A stretch of 64,000 nucleotides of DNA. It comes from Streptomyces sp. V4I2. Lineage in GTDB: Bacteria; Actinomycetota; Actinomycetes; Streptomycetales; Streptomycetaceae. The notes beneath the pieces were generated by a model. It was not told where the DNA came from. It worked only from the letters and a program-made list of their open reading frames with translations, and made no database searches. The stretch spans positions 4,278,001-4,342,000 of the forward strand of contig NZ_JAUSZM010000003.1 in the NCBI RefSeq assembly GCF_030817655.1. Direction: 5' to 3'. Each line of letters starts with the position of its first letter. Within the stretch, counting starts at the first letter, position 1. The translations under genes and the position numbers were made by a program. Positions 1 through 6,971 of this stretch are shown one piece after another.

Positions 1-29
1 TCGGCACGTCAGGGCAACAGGAGGACGCA

Positions 30-1358
30 ATGCGAGCACGTACCCGAATCGCCCGCAAGACGATGGTCCTCGCGGCCGTCGCCGCGCTGGGCTCCGGGCT
101 GCTGGCCGGCTGTGCCGACGACGGCGACGACGGCGGCGACGGTTCGTCTTCGGGCGAAGGCGGCGGCGGCAAGACCACGATCACTCTGGGTCTCTTCGGC
201 ACCCAGGGCTTCAAGGAAGCCGGCCTCTACGCCGAGTACGAGAAGCTGAACCCGAAGATCAAGATCGCCGAGAACGTCGTCGAGCGGAACGAGAACTACT
301 ACCCCGCTCTCGTCAACCACCTGACCACCAACAGCGGTCTGCAGGACATCCAGGCCGTCGAGGTCGGCAACATCGCCGAGGTCGTGAACACCCAGGCCGC
401 GAAGCTGATGGACCTGTCCAAGGTGTCGGGCGTCCAGTCGAGCAACTGGCTCGACTGGAAGTGGAAGCAGGCCACCACCAAGGACGGCCAGACCATCGGT
501 CTCGGCACCGACGTCGGCCCGATGGCCATCTGCTACCGCAAGGACCTGTTCGAGCAGGCCGGTCTGCCCTCCGACCGCGAGGAGGTCGGCAAGTCGTGGG
601 CGGGCAGCTGGGAGAAGTTCGTCGAGGTGGGCAAGACCTACCAGGGGAAGGCGCCCAAGGGCACCACCTTCCTGGACTCCCCCGGCGGTCTGCTGAACGC
701 GATCGTCAGCGGTGAGAGCGAGAAGTTCTACGACGCCTCCGGCGAGGTCATCTACAAGACCAACCCGGCCATCAAGAAGGCCTTCGACCTCACCGCGCAG
801 GCCGCGGAGGACGGGCTGATCGGCAACCAGACGCAGTTCCAGCCCGCCTGGGACACGACGATCGCCAACAGCAAGTTCGCCGCGATGTCCTGCCCGCCGT
901 GGATGCTCGGCTACATCAAGGGCAAGTCGAAGCCCGAGGCGGCCGGCAAGTGGGACGTGGCCACCTCGCCCAAGCCCGGCAACTGGGGCGGCACCTTCCT
1001 CGCCGTGCCGAAGTCCGGCAAGAACACCGAGGAGGCCGCGAAGCTCGCCGCGTGGCTGACCGCGCCCGAGCAGCAGGCCAAGCTGTTCGCCAAGCAGGGC
1101 AGCTTCCCGAGTGCCCCGGCCGCGTACTCTCTGCCGCAGGTCACCGGTGCGAAGAACACCATGACCGGTGACGCCCCGATCGGCACGATCTTCGCCGACG
1201 CCGCCAAGCAGATCCCCGCCCAGGTGATCGGCCCGAAGGACCAGATCATCCAGCAGGGTCTGACCGACAACGGCGTCATCCTGGTCACCCAGGGCAAGTC
1301 GGCCAAGGAGGCCTGGGAGACGGCCACCAAGACCATCGACAACAACCTGGAGAAGTGA
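30..1358 (+). CDS. cebE: Cello-oligosaccharide ABC transporter, substrate-binding lipoprotein
   Basis: Extracellular family 1 sugar-binding protein that captures cellobiose or cellotriose outside the membrane and hands it to the two permeases that follow. The first 28 residues form a lipoprotein signal: basic start, hydrophobic core, then LLAGC with the lipidated Cys at 28 and an acidic, Gly/Ser-rich linker. At 442 aa it has the usual length. An AGGAGG ribosome site lies 5 nt before the ATG. The stop overlaps the GTG start of the next gene, so the genes are cotranscribed. The cebE name rests on close resemblance to remembered Streptomyces CebE and on the downstream GH1 gene with a CebR-like box; the sugar itself is inferred. 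The promoter lies outside the window. The ATPase (normally the shared MsiK) is not encoded here. Confidence 0.88.
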   Translation: MRARTRIARKTMVLAAVAALGSGLLAGCADDGDDGGDGSSSGEGGGGKTTITLGLFGTQGFKEAGLYAEYEKLNPKIKIAENVVERNENYYPALVNHLTTNSGLQDIQAVEVGNIAEVVNTQAAKLMDLSKVSGVQSSNWLDWKWKQATTKDGQTIGLGTDVGPMAICYRKDLFEQAGLPSDREEVGKSWAGSWEKFVEVGKTYQGKAPKGTTFLDSPGGLLNAIVSGESEKFYDASGEVIYKTNPAIKKAFDLTAQAAEDGLIGNQTQFQPAWDTTIANSKFAAMSCPPWMLGYIKGKSKPEAAGKWDVATSPKPGNWGGTFLAVPKSGKNTEEAAKLAAWLTAPEQQAKLFAKQGSFPSAPAAYSLPQVTGAKNTMTGDAPIGTIFADAAKQIPAQVIGPKDQIIQQGLTDNGVILVTQGKSAKEAWETATKTIDNNLEK

Positions 1359-2377
1359 CCGGTATGACCACCCGGCACGACACCGCCGCGCCCCCCGACA
1401 AGGAGGGGGGCGCGGCCCCGGGCCGCCCGCCCGCCGACGCCGTGCCCGAGGTGGACAAGCGCCGCCGGGCCCGGCTCTCCCGCCGCTGGCAGCGGGACAT
1501 GCGCTGGAGCCCGTACGCGTTCGTCTCGCCCTTCTTCCTGCTCTTCCTCGCGTTCGGTCTGTTCCCGCTGATCTACACCGGCTGGGCCTCGCTGCACACG
1601 GTGGAGATGACCGCGCCCACCGACATGGAGTGGGCGGGCCTGCGCAACTACACCCGGATCTTCGAGGACGACTTCTTCTGGAACGCCGCGAAGAACACCC
1701 TGACCATCGGCATCATCTCGACGGTCCCGCAGCTGCTGATGGCGATGGGCATCGCCCACATCCTCAACTACAAGCTGCGCGGCTCGACCTTCTACCGGGT
1801 CATGATGCTCGCGCCGTACGCGACGTCGATCGCGGCCGCCTCCCTGGTGTTCGTGCTGCTCTTCGGCCGCGACTACGGCATGATCAACTGGGCGCTGAAC
1901 GCCGTCGGCATCGACAACATCGACTGGCAGAACGACAAGTGGGCCTCCCAGTTCGCCGTCTCGTCGATCGTGATCTGGCGCTGGACCGGCTACAACGCGC
2001 TGATCTACCTGGCCGCGATGCAGGCGATACCGCAGGACCTGTACGAGTCGGCGGCCCTGGACGGGGCCAACCGCTGGCAGCAGTTCATCCACGTCACCCT
2101 GCCGTCGCTGCGCCCGACCATCCTGTTCACCGTGGTCGTGTCGACCATCGGCGCCTCCCAGCTCTTCGGTGAGCCGCTGCTGTTCGACGCGAACAAGGGC
2201 ACCTCCGGCGGTTCCCAGCACCAGTTCCAGACGCTCGGCCTCTACCTGTACGAGCAGGGCTGGGTCAACCAGCACCTGGGCCGCGCCTCGGCGATCGCCT
2301 GGACGATGTTCCTCATCCTCATCGTGGTCGGGATCATCAACTACGTCATCTCGCGCCGGCTGCGCGCCAGTAGTTAG
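1355..2377 (+). CDS. cebF: Cello-oligosaccharide ABC transporter permease, MalF type
   Basis: Inner-membrane permease of the CUT1 sugar ABC family, first of a heterodimeric pair. A hydrophilic N-terminal tail of about 45 residues precedes roughly six membrane segments. The EAA loop that contacts the ATPase is seen near residues 230-250 (ESAALDGANRWQQF). The GTG at 1355 overlaps the cebE stop; an ATG at 1364 is an equally possible start. The gene lies between the binding protein and the second permease with an 11-nt gap downstream, a standard cebEFG order. Assignment as a permease is firm; the substrate follows from context. Confidence 0.87.
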   Translation: MTGMTTRHDTAAPPDKEGGAAPGRPPADAVPEVDKRRRARLSRRWQRDMRWSPYAFVSPFFLLFLAFGLFPLIYTGWASLHTVEMTAPTDMEWAGLRNYTRIFEDDFFWNAAKNTLTIGIISTVPQLLMAMGIAHILNYKLRGSTFYRVMMLAPYATSIAAASLVFVLLFGRDYGMINWALNAVGIDNIDWQNDKWASQFAVSSIVIWRWTGYNALIYLAAMQAIPQDLYESAALDGANRWQQFIHVTLPSLRPTILFTVVVSTIGASQLFGEPLLFDANKGTSGGSQHQFQTLGLYLYEQGWVNQHLGRASAIAWTMFLILIVVGIINYVISRRLRASS

Positions 2378-2388
2378 GAGAACCGGCC

Positions 2389-3291
2389 GTGACGACGACA
2401 CTGACCCCGCAGGACACGACCGACGAGAAGCCCAAGCGCATACGGCGGCCCAGGTCGGCGCGCGCGGGCGGGCAGATGCACGCCGGTCCGATCGCGTACA
2501 TCATCCTCGCCCTGTTCACCATCGGCTCGCTGTTCCCACTGGTGTGGACGGCGATCGCCGCATCCCGCGACACCCAGCGCCTGGCGCAGACGCCGCCGCC
2601 GTTCTGGTTCGGCTCGAACCTCTTCGACAACCTCGAGATCGCCTGGAACGACGCCAACCTCGGCGAGGCGTTCATCAACACCACCTTCGTGGCGGGAGTG
2701 TCGGCGGCGACCATCGTGTTCCTGTCGACGATCGCCGGGTTCGCCTTCGCCAAGCTGCGGTTCAAGGGCCGGGGCGCGATGATGCTGATCGTGATCGGCA
2801 CCATGATGGTGCCGCCGCAGCTCAGTGTGATCCCGCTGTACATGATGGTCGCCGAGCTCGGCTGGACCGATCAGCTGAAGGCCGTCATCTTCCCGTCGCT
2901 GGTGAGCGCGTTCGGTGTGTTCTTCATGCGGCAGTACCTGATCCAGGCGCTGCCGGACGAGATCATCGAGGCGGCCCGGGTGGACGGCGCGAGCAGCTGG
3001 CGGGTGGTGTGGCACGTGGTGTTCCCGGCCGCGCGGCCCGCGATGGCCGTCCTGGGCATGCTGATGTTCGTCCAGACGTGGAACGACTTCCTGTGGCCGT
3101 TCCTGGTCCTGACCCAGACCGGCAGCCCCACCGTGCAGGTCGCGGTCGCGGGACTCGGCCGCGGCTTCACGCCCGACCAGTCGCTGATCATGGCGGGCGC
3201 GCTGCTGGGCACGCTGCCGCTGCTGCTCGTCTTCGCCATCTTCGGCAAGCAGATCGTGGGCGGCATCATGCAGGGCGCGGTCAAGGGCTGA
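2389..3291 (+). CDS. cebG: Cello-oligosaccharide ABC transporter permease, MalG type
   Basis: Second CUT1 permease subunit, about six membrane helices, with the EAA motif [18 protein letters not shown] near residues 200-217. The GTG start has an AGGAGA ribosome site 7 nt upstream. It closes the transporter operon: a GC-rich hairpin follows about 20 nt after the stop, before bglC. No ATPase gene is present, in line with the family habit of sharing MsiK encoded elsewhere. Confidence 0.87.
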   Translation: MTTTLTPQDTTDEKPKRIRRPRSARAGGQMHAGPIAYIILALFTIGSLFPLVWTAIAASRDTQRLAQTPPPFWFGSNLFDNLEIAWNDANLGEAFINTTFVAGVSAATIVFLSTIAGFAFAKLRFKGRGAMMLIVIGTMMVPPQLSVIPLYMMVAELGWTDQLKAVIFPSLVSAFGVFFMRQYLIQALPDEIIEAARVDGASSWRVVWHVVFPAARPAMAVLGMLMFVQTWNDFLWPFLVLTQTGSPTVQVAVAGLGRGFTPDQSLIMAGALLGTLPLLLVFAIFGKQIVGGIMQGAVKG

Positions 3292-3313
3292 GGCCCGGTC
3301 CGCTGCTGCTTCC

Positions 3314-3343
3314 GGGGGCCGAGCCACCGCTGCCTCGGCCCCC
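3314..3343 (+). terminator. Hairpin between cebG and bglC
   Basis: A perfect 10-bp stem (GGGGGCCGAG with CTCGGCCCCC) around a 10-nt loop begins 22 nt after the cebG stop. There is no T-run, as is common in Streptomyces. It suggests that bglC is at least partly transcribed from its own promoter in the remaining 80 bp. Confidence 0.5.
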
Positions 3344-3411
3344 GCTCTCTTCCTCCCCTCTCTTCCCTCTCTTCCCCCCATCCCCCGACTGTCGGTCGGC
3401 ACGACCTCCTA

Positions 3412-3425
3412 TGGGAGCGCTTCCA
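3412..3425 (+). promoter_or_regulatory. CebR-like operator overlapping the bglC ribosome site and start codon
   Basis: TGGGAGCGCTTCCA is a 14-bp near-palindrome, one base from the known CebR box TGGGAGCGCTCCCA of Streptomyces cellobiose genes. Its last A is the first base of the bglC ATG, and its GGGAG doubles as the ribosome-binding site. Bound repressor would block elongation or the start region of the mRNA template. The match is seen directly; that CebR binds here is inferred. Confidence 0.75.
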
Positions 3426-4873
3426 TGCCTGAGTCCGAAACGCCGGCGACCCCGGCGACCCCGGTGACCTTTCCTCCCGCGTTCCTCTGGGGCGCCGCGA
3501 CCTCCGCCTACCAGATCGAGGGGGCGGTGCGGGAGGACGGCCGTACGCCCTCCATCTGGGACACCTTCAGCCATACGCCGGGCAAGACGGCCGGCGGCGA
3601 GACCGGTGACATCGCTGTCGACCACTACCACCGCTACCGCGACGACGTGGCGATGATGGCCGGCCTCGGCCTGACCGCGTACCGGTTCTCGATCTCCTGG
3701 TCGCGGGTGCAGCCGACGGGCCGGGGCCCGGCGGTCCAGCGTGGCCTGGACTTCTACCGCCGGCTGGTGGACGAGCTGCTCTCCGTGGGCATCAAGCCGG
3801 CCGTCACCCTCTACCACTGGGACCTGCCGCAGGAGTTGGAGGACGCGGGCGGCTGGCCCGAGCGCGACACGGCGTACCGCTTCGCCGAGTACGCGCAGAT
3901 CGTCGGCGAGGCGCTCGGCGACCGGGTGGAGCAGTGGATCACCCTCAACGAGCCGTGGTGCAGCGCCTTCCTGGGCTACGCCTCCGGGGTGCACGCCCCC
4001 GGCCGCACCGACGCGGCGGCCTCACTGAAGGCCGCGCACCACCTGAACCTGGCGCACGGTCTGGGCGCTTCCGCGTTGCGCGCCGCGATGCCGGCCCGCA
4101 ACTCGGTGGCGGTGAGCCTCAACTCCTCGGTGGTCAGGCCGCTTTCACAGGACCCCGCCGACCTGGCGGCCGCCCAGAAGATCGACGACCTCGCCAACGG
4201 CGTCTTCCACGGACCGATGCTGCACGGCGCGTACCCGGAGACGCTGTACGCCGCGACGGAGCTGATCACGGACTGGTCGTACGTCCAGGACGGCGACCTG
4301 GCGGCGATCAACCAGCCGCTGGACGCGCTGGGGCTCAACTACTACACGCCGACGCTGGTGTCGGCGGCGGACACTTCGGTGAGCGGCCCGCGCGCCGACG
4401 GCCACGGCTCCAGCTCGCAGTCCCCCTGGCCGGGCGCGGACGACGTCGCCTTCCACCAGACGCCGGGCGAGCGCACGGAGATGGGCTGGACGATCGACCC
4501 GACCGGCCTGCAGGACCTGATCATGCGCTACACGCGTGAGGCGCCGGGTCTGCCGATCTACATCACCGAGAACGGCGCGGCCTACGACGACAAGCCCGAC
4601 CCCGACGGCCGCGTCCACGACCCCGAGCGGATCGCGTATCTCCACGGCCACCTGCGCGCGGTCCGCCGCGCCATCGCGGACGGCGCGGACGTGCGGGGCT
4701 ACTACCTGTGGTCCCTGATGGACAACTTCGAGTGGGCGTACGGCTACGGCAAGCGGTTCGGCGCGGTGTACGTGGACTACGCGACGCTGGAGCGGACACC
4801 GAAGTCGAGCGCGCTGTGGTACCGCGACGCGGCGCGGACGGGGACGCTTCCGCCGGTGGCGGCGGCCGAGTAA
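3425..4873 (+). CDS. bglC: Beta-glucosidase, glycoside hydrolase family 1
   Basis: Cytoplasmic GH1 enzyme that hydrolyses imported cellobiose and longer cellodextrins to glucose, supplying carbon and removing the inducer. The retaining-mechanism residues are visible: acid/base Glu176 in TLNEP and nucleophile Glu382 in ITENG. The N-terminal [14 protein letters not shown] signature of GH1 is at residues 20-33. The length of 482 aa is normal and there is no signal peptide, fitting an intracellular role. The start codon is part of the CebR-like box. It lies 133 bp downstream of cebG, as in other Streptomyces ceb loci. Confidence 0.9.
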   Translation: MPESETPATPATPVTFPPAFLWGAATSAYQIEGAVREDGRTPSIWDTFSHTPGKTAGGETGDIAVDHYHRYRDDVAMMAGLGLTAYRFSISWSRVQPTGRGPAVQRGLDFYRRLVDELLSVGIKPAVTLYHWDLPQELEDAGGWPERDTAYRFAEYAQIVGEALGDRVEQWITLNEPWCSAFLGYASGVHAPGRTDAAASLKAAHHLNLAHGLGASALRAAMPARNSVAVSLNSSVVRPLSQDPADLAAAQKIDDLANGVFHGPMLHGAYPETLYAATELITDWSYVQDGDLAAINQPLDALGLNYYTPTLVSAADTSVSGPRADGHGSSSQSPWPGADDVAFHQTPGERTEMGWTIDPTGLQDLIMRYTREAPGLPIYITENGAAYDDKPDPDGRVHDPERIAYLHGHLRAVRRAIADGADVRGYYLWSLMDNFEWAYGYGKRFGAVYVDYATLERTPKSSALWYRDAARTGTLPPVAAAE

Positions 4874-4902
4874 GCCACTGTCCGGGGGGCCGGGGGACGG
4901 GG

Positions 4903-4929
4903 CGCGGCACGTGGAGGGGACGTGCCGCG
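4903..4929. terminator. Hairpin between convergent bglC and vapC-like gene
   Basis: Perfect 10-bp stem (CGCGGCACGT with ACGTGCCGCG) around a 7-nt loop in the short gap between two converging genes. It could end transcription from both sides. Confidence 0.5.
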
Positions 4930-4947
4930 GCTCGCGGTTCGGAGGGC

Positions 4948-5367
4948 TCAGAGGCTGCCCGGGGCCGTAAGCCACTGAGTCGGCTGCCCGGTGACCGAGG
5001 CGATGGTCTCGAAGTCGTTGTCGTAGTGCAGCATGGTCAGCCCCTGGAGTTCGGCCGTCGCGGCGACGAGCAGGTCCACCGCACCTGCGGAACGGTGCTG
5101 GCCCTTCTCGGTGAGTTCCCCCTGCACGTCCCAGGCGCGTGTCACGGCCCGGTCGTCGAGGGGCGTCCAGCCGAACAGCGCGTCCAGATCCTGGACCAGA
5201 ACGGCCCGGTCCTCGGCGTTCCTGGCGCTGTGGAGAAACTCGACTTCGGTCAGCGGACAGCGGGCGATCAGGCCCTCTTGCAGCGGCTTCTCCCAGAGGG
5301 TGCGAGCCTGCTGTTTAAGGATGCGGACCAATGCGCTGGTGTCGATGAGGTAGGTGGCCGCGCTCAT
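4948..5367 (-). CDS. vapC: PIN-domain ribonuclease toxin, VapC family
   Basis: Predicted toxin of a type II system; VapC proteins are Mg-dependent RNases. The PIN acidic residues are present: Asp9 (LIDTSALV), Glu41/Glu43 (LTEVEF), Asp98 (AVDLLVAA) and Asp116/Asp118 near the end (HYDNDF). The 139-aa length is typical. The ATG overlaps the stop of the antitoxin gene by ATGA, so the pair is translationally coupled. Its RNA target cannot be read from sequence. Confidence 0.85.
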   Translation of the reverse strand: MSAATYLIDTSALVRILKQQARTLWEKPLQEGLIARCPLTEVEFLHSARNAEDRAVLVQDLDALFGWTPLDDRAVTRAWDVQGELTEKGQHRSAGAVDLLVAATAELQGLTMLHYDNDFETIASVTGQPTQWLTAPGSL

Positions 5368-5573
5368 CGACGGTAGCTCTCCTTGTCCAGCAGCATGTCG
5401 AAGTCACCGGCGTCCGCCCGTGCCGCGAGCCGGGCCAGTGCGAGCGCGCGCTTCTTGCGTTCGACGCCTTCCCTGAGTGCGGCGTTGACCGTGTCCTTCT
5501 TGGTCTTGGTCCCGAACGCTATGGCCGCCTCGGCCAGCAGTTCCTCGTCGATGTCGATCAGCGTCTTGGTCAT
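5364..5573 (-). CDS. vapB: Antitoxin of the VapB type
   Basis: A 69-aa protein starting MTKTLIDIDEELL, with the short beta-strand and two helices of a ribbon-helix-helix DNA-binding antitoxin (residues 1-45) and a basic-then-acidic tail that would cover the toxin active site. A longer reading frame exists upstream, but AGGAGG lies 6 nt before this ATG. The start overlaps the stop of the ATPase gene upstream by ATGA and its stop overlaps the toxin start, giving a three-gene coupled unit. It probably represses its own transcription through the inverted repeat just upstream. Confidence 0.82.
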   Translation of the reverse strand: MTKTLIDIDEELLAEAAIAFGTKTKKDTVNAALREGVERKKRALALARLAARADAGDFDMLLDKESYRR

Positions 5574-6028
5574 GAGAGGACCTCCTGGATATCCGTTGGC
5601 GAATCCAGTATATCCACGAGCTCGAACCAGGTGGCTTTCCCCGGGCCGGGACCGTGCGTGCACACGCCCCAGGCGTCGGCGCCGTGGGAGATGAGGTGCA
5701 TGCCGCGGCCGTCCTCGTCGTCCTGGGCGGGGATGCGGACGGTGGGCAGGCCCGGGGCCTCGTCGCGGATGAGGATGCGGAGGCGATGCGGGTCCGTCCA
5801 GCCGGCGAAGAGGGTGACGGGGGTGGTGCAGCCCTTGTCGGCGCAGGCGTTGATGGCGTTGGTGACGGCCTCTGAGGTCAACAGGGCGACGGTGTCGGCG
5901 AGTTCGTGTCTACCGGATACGGCGAGCAGGTTGCGGACCGTTTCGCGGGCGGTGCGGACCCAGGCGGGGTGGGGCGGGAAGACGAGTGCGTTGAGGTCGG
6001 CAGACTGCTTGATCAGGAGGTTGACCAT
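5570..6028 (-). CDS. ATP-binding anti-sigma-like regulatory protein (RsbW/HATPase_c_2 type)
   Basis: A 152-aa GHKL-fold protein of the kind abundant in Streptomyces. The N-box-like region LLTSEAVTNAINA (about residues 50-62) and G-box-like DGRGMHLI near residue 125 are visible. Family members act as serine kinases or anti-sigma factors, or partner small XRE/DUF397 systems. The start codon lies on the same CCATGG palindrome as the divergent XRE gene, so there is no intergenic DNA; no other good start is evident. The end is coupled to vapB. Confidence 0.72.
   Translation of the reverse strand: MVNLLIKQSADLNALVFPPHPAWVRTARETVRNLLAVSGRHELADTVALLTSEAVTNAINACADKGCTTPVTLFAGWTDPHRLRILIRDEAPGLPTVRIPAQDDEDGRGMHLISHGADAWGVCTHGPGPGKATWFELVDILDSPTDIQEVLS
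5586..5616 (-). promoter_or_regulatory. Inverted repeat upstream of vapB, candidate autoregulatory operator and promoter
   Basis: TGGATAT at 5586-5592 and ATATCCA at 5610-5616 form a 7-bp inverted repeat with starts 24 bp apart, about two helical turns. On the minus strand a TATACT (5607-5612) could be a -10 element. The whole element lies inside the last codons of the upstream ATPase gene. Operator function is inferred from position ahead of an RHH antitoxin. Confidence 0.5.
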
Positions 6029-6455
6029 GGCACCCAGGAGTAATCCCAGCGAGCGTCAGCGCAGGCTGGGAGCAGAGCTGCGCAAGCTGCGCGTACGCGC
6101 AGGGCTGTCCGGCGAAAAGGCGGCTGCGATCCTCGACGCGGACCGTGCTCGCATCAGCAACATCGAGACCGGGCGCCTAGACGTGTCCCACAACCGCCTG
6201 TACAAGGTGCTCCGGGAATACGGCTGCCCACCCGGGCCCTACTTCGACACCCTGATGGCCATGGCCCAGGAACGCGGCAAGGGATGGTGGGACGAGTTCG
6301 CCGACACGATCGGCCCCGCAGCCCGGGACCTGGCAGAACTGGAATCACGCTCGACGGTGATGCGCACTCACAATCCGCTGAAAGGAACCTTGCCGTGCCT
6401 CAACTCGCCTGGCAGAAGTCGTCGTTCAGCACCGGCGGCGAGGGCGAGTGCGTAG
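6027..6455 (+). pseudogene. Truncated XRE/DUF5753-type helix-turn-helix regulator
   Basis: The first 110 or so codons encode a normal XRE helix-turn-helix (QRRLGAELRKLRVRAGLSG and ARISNIETGRLDVS) of the regulators that in Streptomyces carry a C-terminal DUF5753 domain of about 170 residues. Here the reading runs from DLAELESRSTVMRTHNP straight into sequence that is the leader and start of the DUF397 gene read in another frame. The DUF5753 domain is therefore missing, apparently by an internal deletion near 6370. AGGAGG lies 6 nt before the ATG. A short DNA-binding protein might still be made. Confidence 0.72.
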
Positions 6456-6586
6456 AACTGGCGGCATCCGCCCCGTCCTGCATCCGCCTCCGCGAAAGCG
6501 ACCACCCACACGAGATCGCCACGACCACGCCCCGTGCCCTGGCCAACCTCCTGCACGCCGTCAAGGTGGGAACCTTCAGTCGCTGA
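6395..6586 (+). CDS. DUF397 domain protein
   Basis: A 63-aa protein with the DUF397 hallmarks WQKSSFSTGGEGECVE and SCIRLRESDHP. Such proteins usually sit next to an XRE/DUF5753 regulator and an RsbW-like ATPase and resemble BldB-associated partners. The GTG start has AAAGGA 8 nt upstream. It overlaps the truncated XRE reading frame in another frame and its last 11 bases overlap the convergent antitoxin-like gene. The biochemical role of the family is not settled. Confidence 0.8.
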   Translation: MPQLAWQKSSFSTGGEGECVELAASAPSCIRLRESDHPHEIATTTPRALANLLHAVKVGTFSR

Positions 6587-6929
6587 GCCCCAGATGCGCG
6601 AACACGACGTCCCGGACACGGAGCACCGCGTCGGGGTCAATCGGGGCGAGGACCGGGACGGCGTGGCCCTCCTCGGCGAACACCTCGTCGAAGACGCGCC
6701 GGGCCCCCTCATGTTCCTGCTCGGAGATCGGTCCGTTGCGGCGCTCGTAGCCGGCCAGATACTCGTCGAGGATCTGGCCTCGCAGCTCACGCTCCACCGC
6801 CTCGGTGACGAACGCAGAGAACTCGCGCTTGCCGACCCGTTGGCGGATCGCCTCGGCCGTCCCCTCCGGGAGGGAAAGGCTGACCCGGGTGGCCGGCCCT
6901 TCCCCGATGCCGTACGAGGTCTCGCTCAT
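6576..6929 (-). CDS. Orphan RHH/CopG-like antitoxin-type protein
   Basis: A 117-aa protein with an N-terminal TRVSLSLPEGTAEAIRQRV segment typical of ribbon-helix-helix antitoxins, then a charged helical region (LDEYLAGYERRNGPISEQE). No toxin gene follows: the next gene downstream on this strand is the truncated-XRE/DUF397 patch on the other strand. The longer C-terminus (to HAVPVLAPIDPDAVLRVRD) is unusual. It may regulate itself or a distant partner. Moderate confidence that it is expressed. Confidence 0.6.
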   Translation of the reverse strand: MSETSYGIGEGPATRVSLSLPEGTAEAIRQRVGKREFSAFVTEAVERELRGQILDEYLAGYERRNGPISEQEHEGARRVFDEVFAEEGHAVPVLAPIDPDAVLRVRDVVFAHLGLSD

Positions 6930-6971
6930 GGAGCCCAGATTATGAAACGAGGAGGAGTTCAGCTCGGTCCT

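Noticed and set aside
911-2401. A 496-codon open frame on the minus strand across cebE-cebF
   Set aside because: Shadow of real plus-strand genes; Arg/Gly/His-rich composition and no domain. Similar long shadow frames elsewhere were left out for the same reason.
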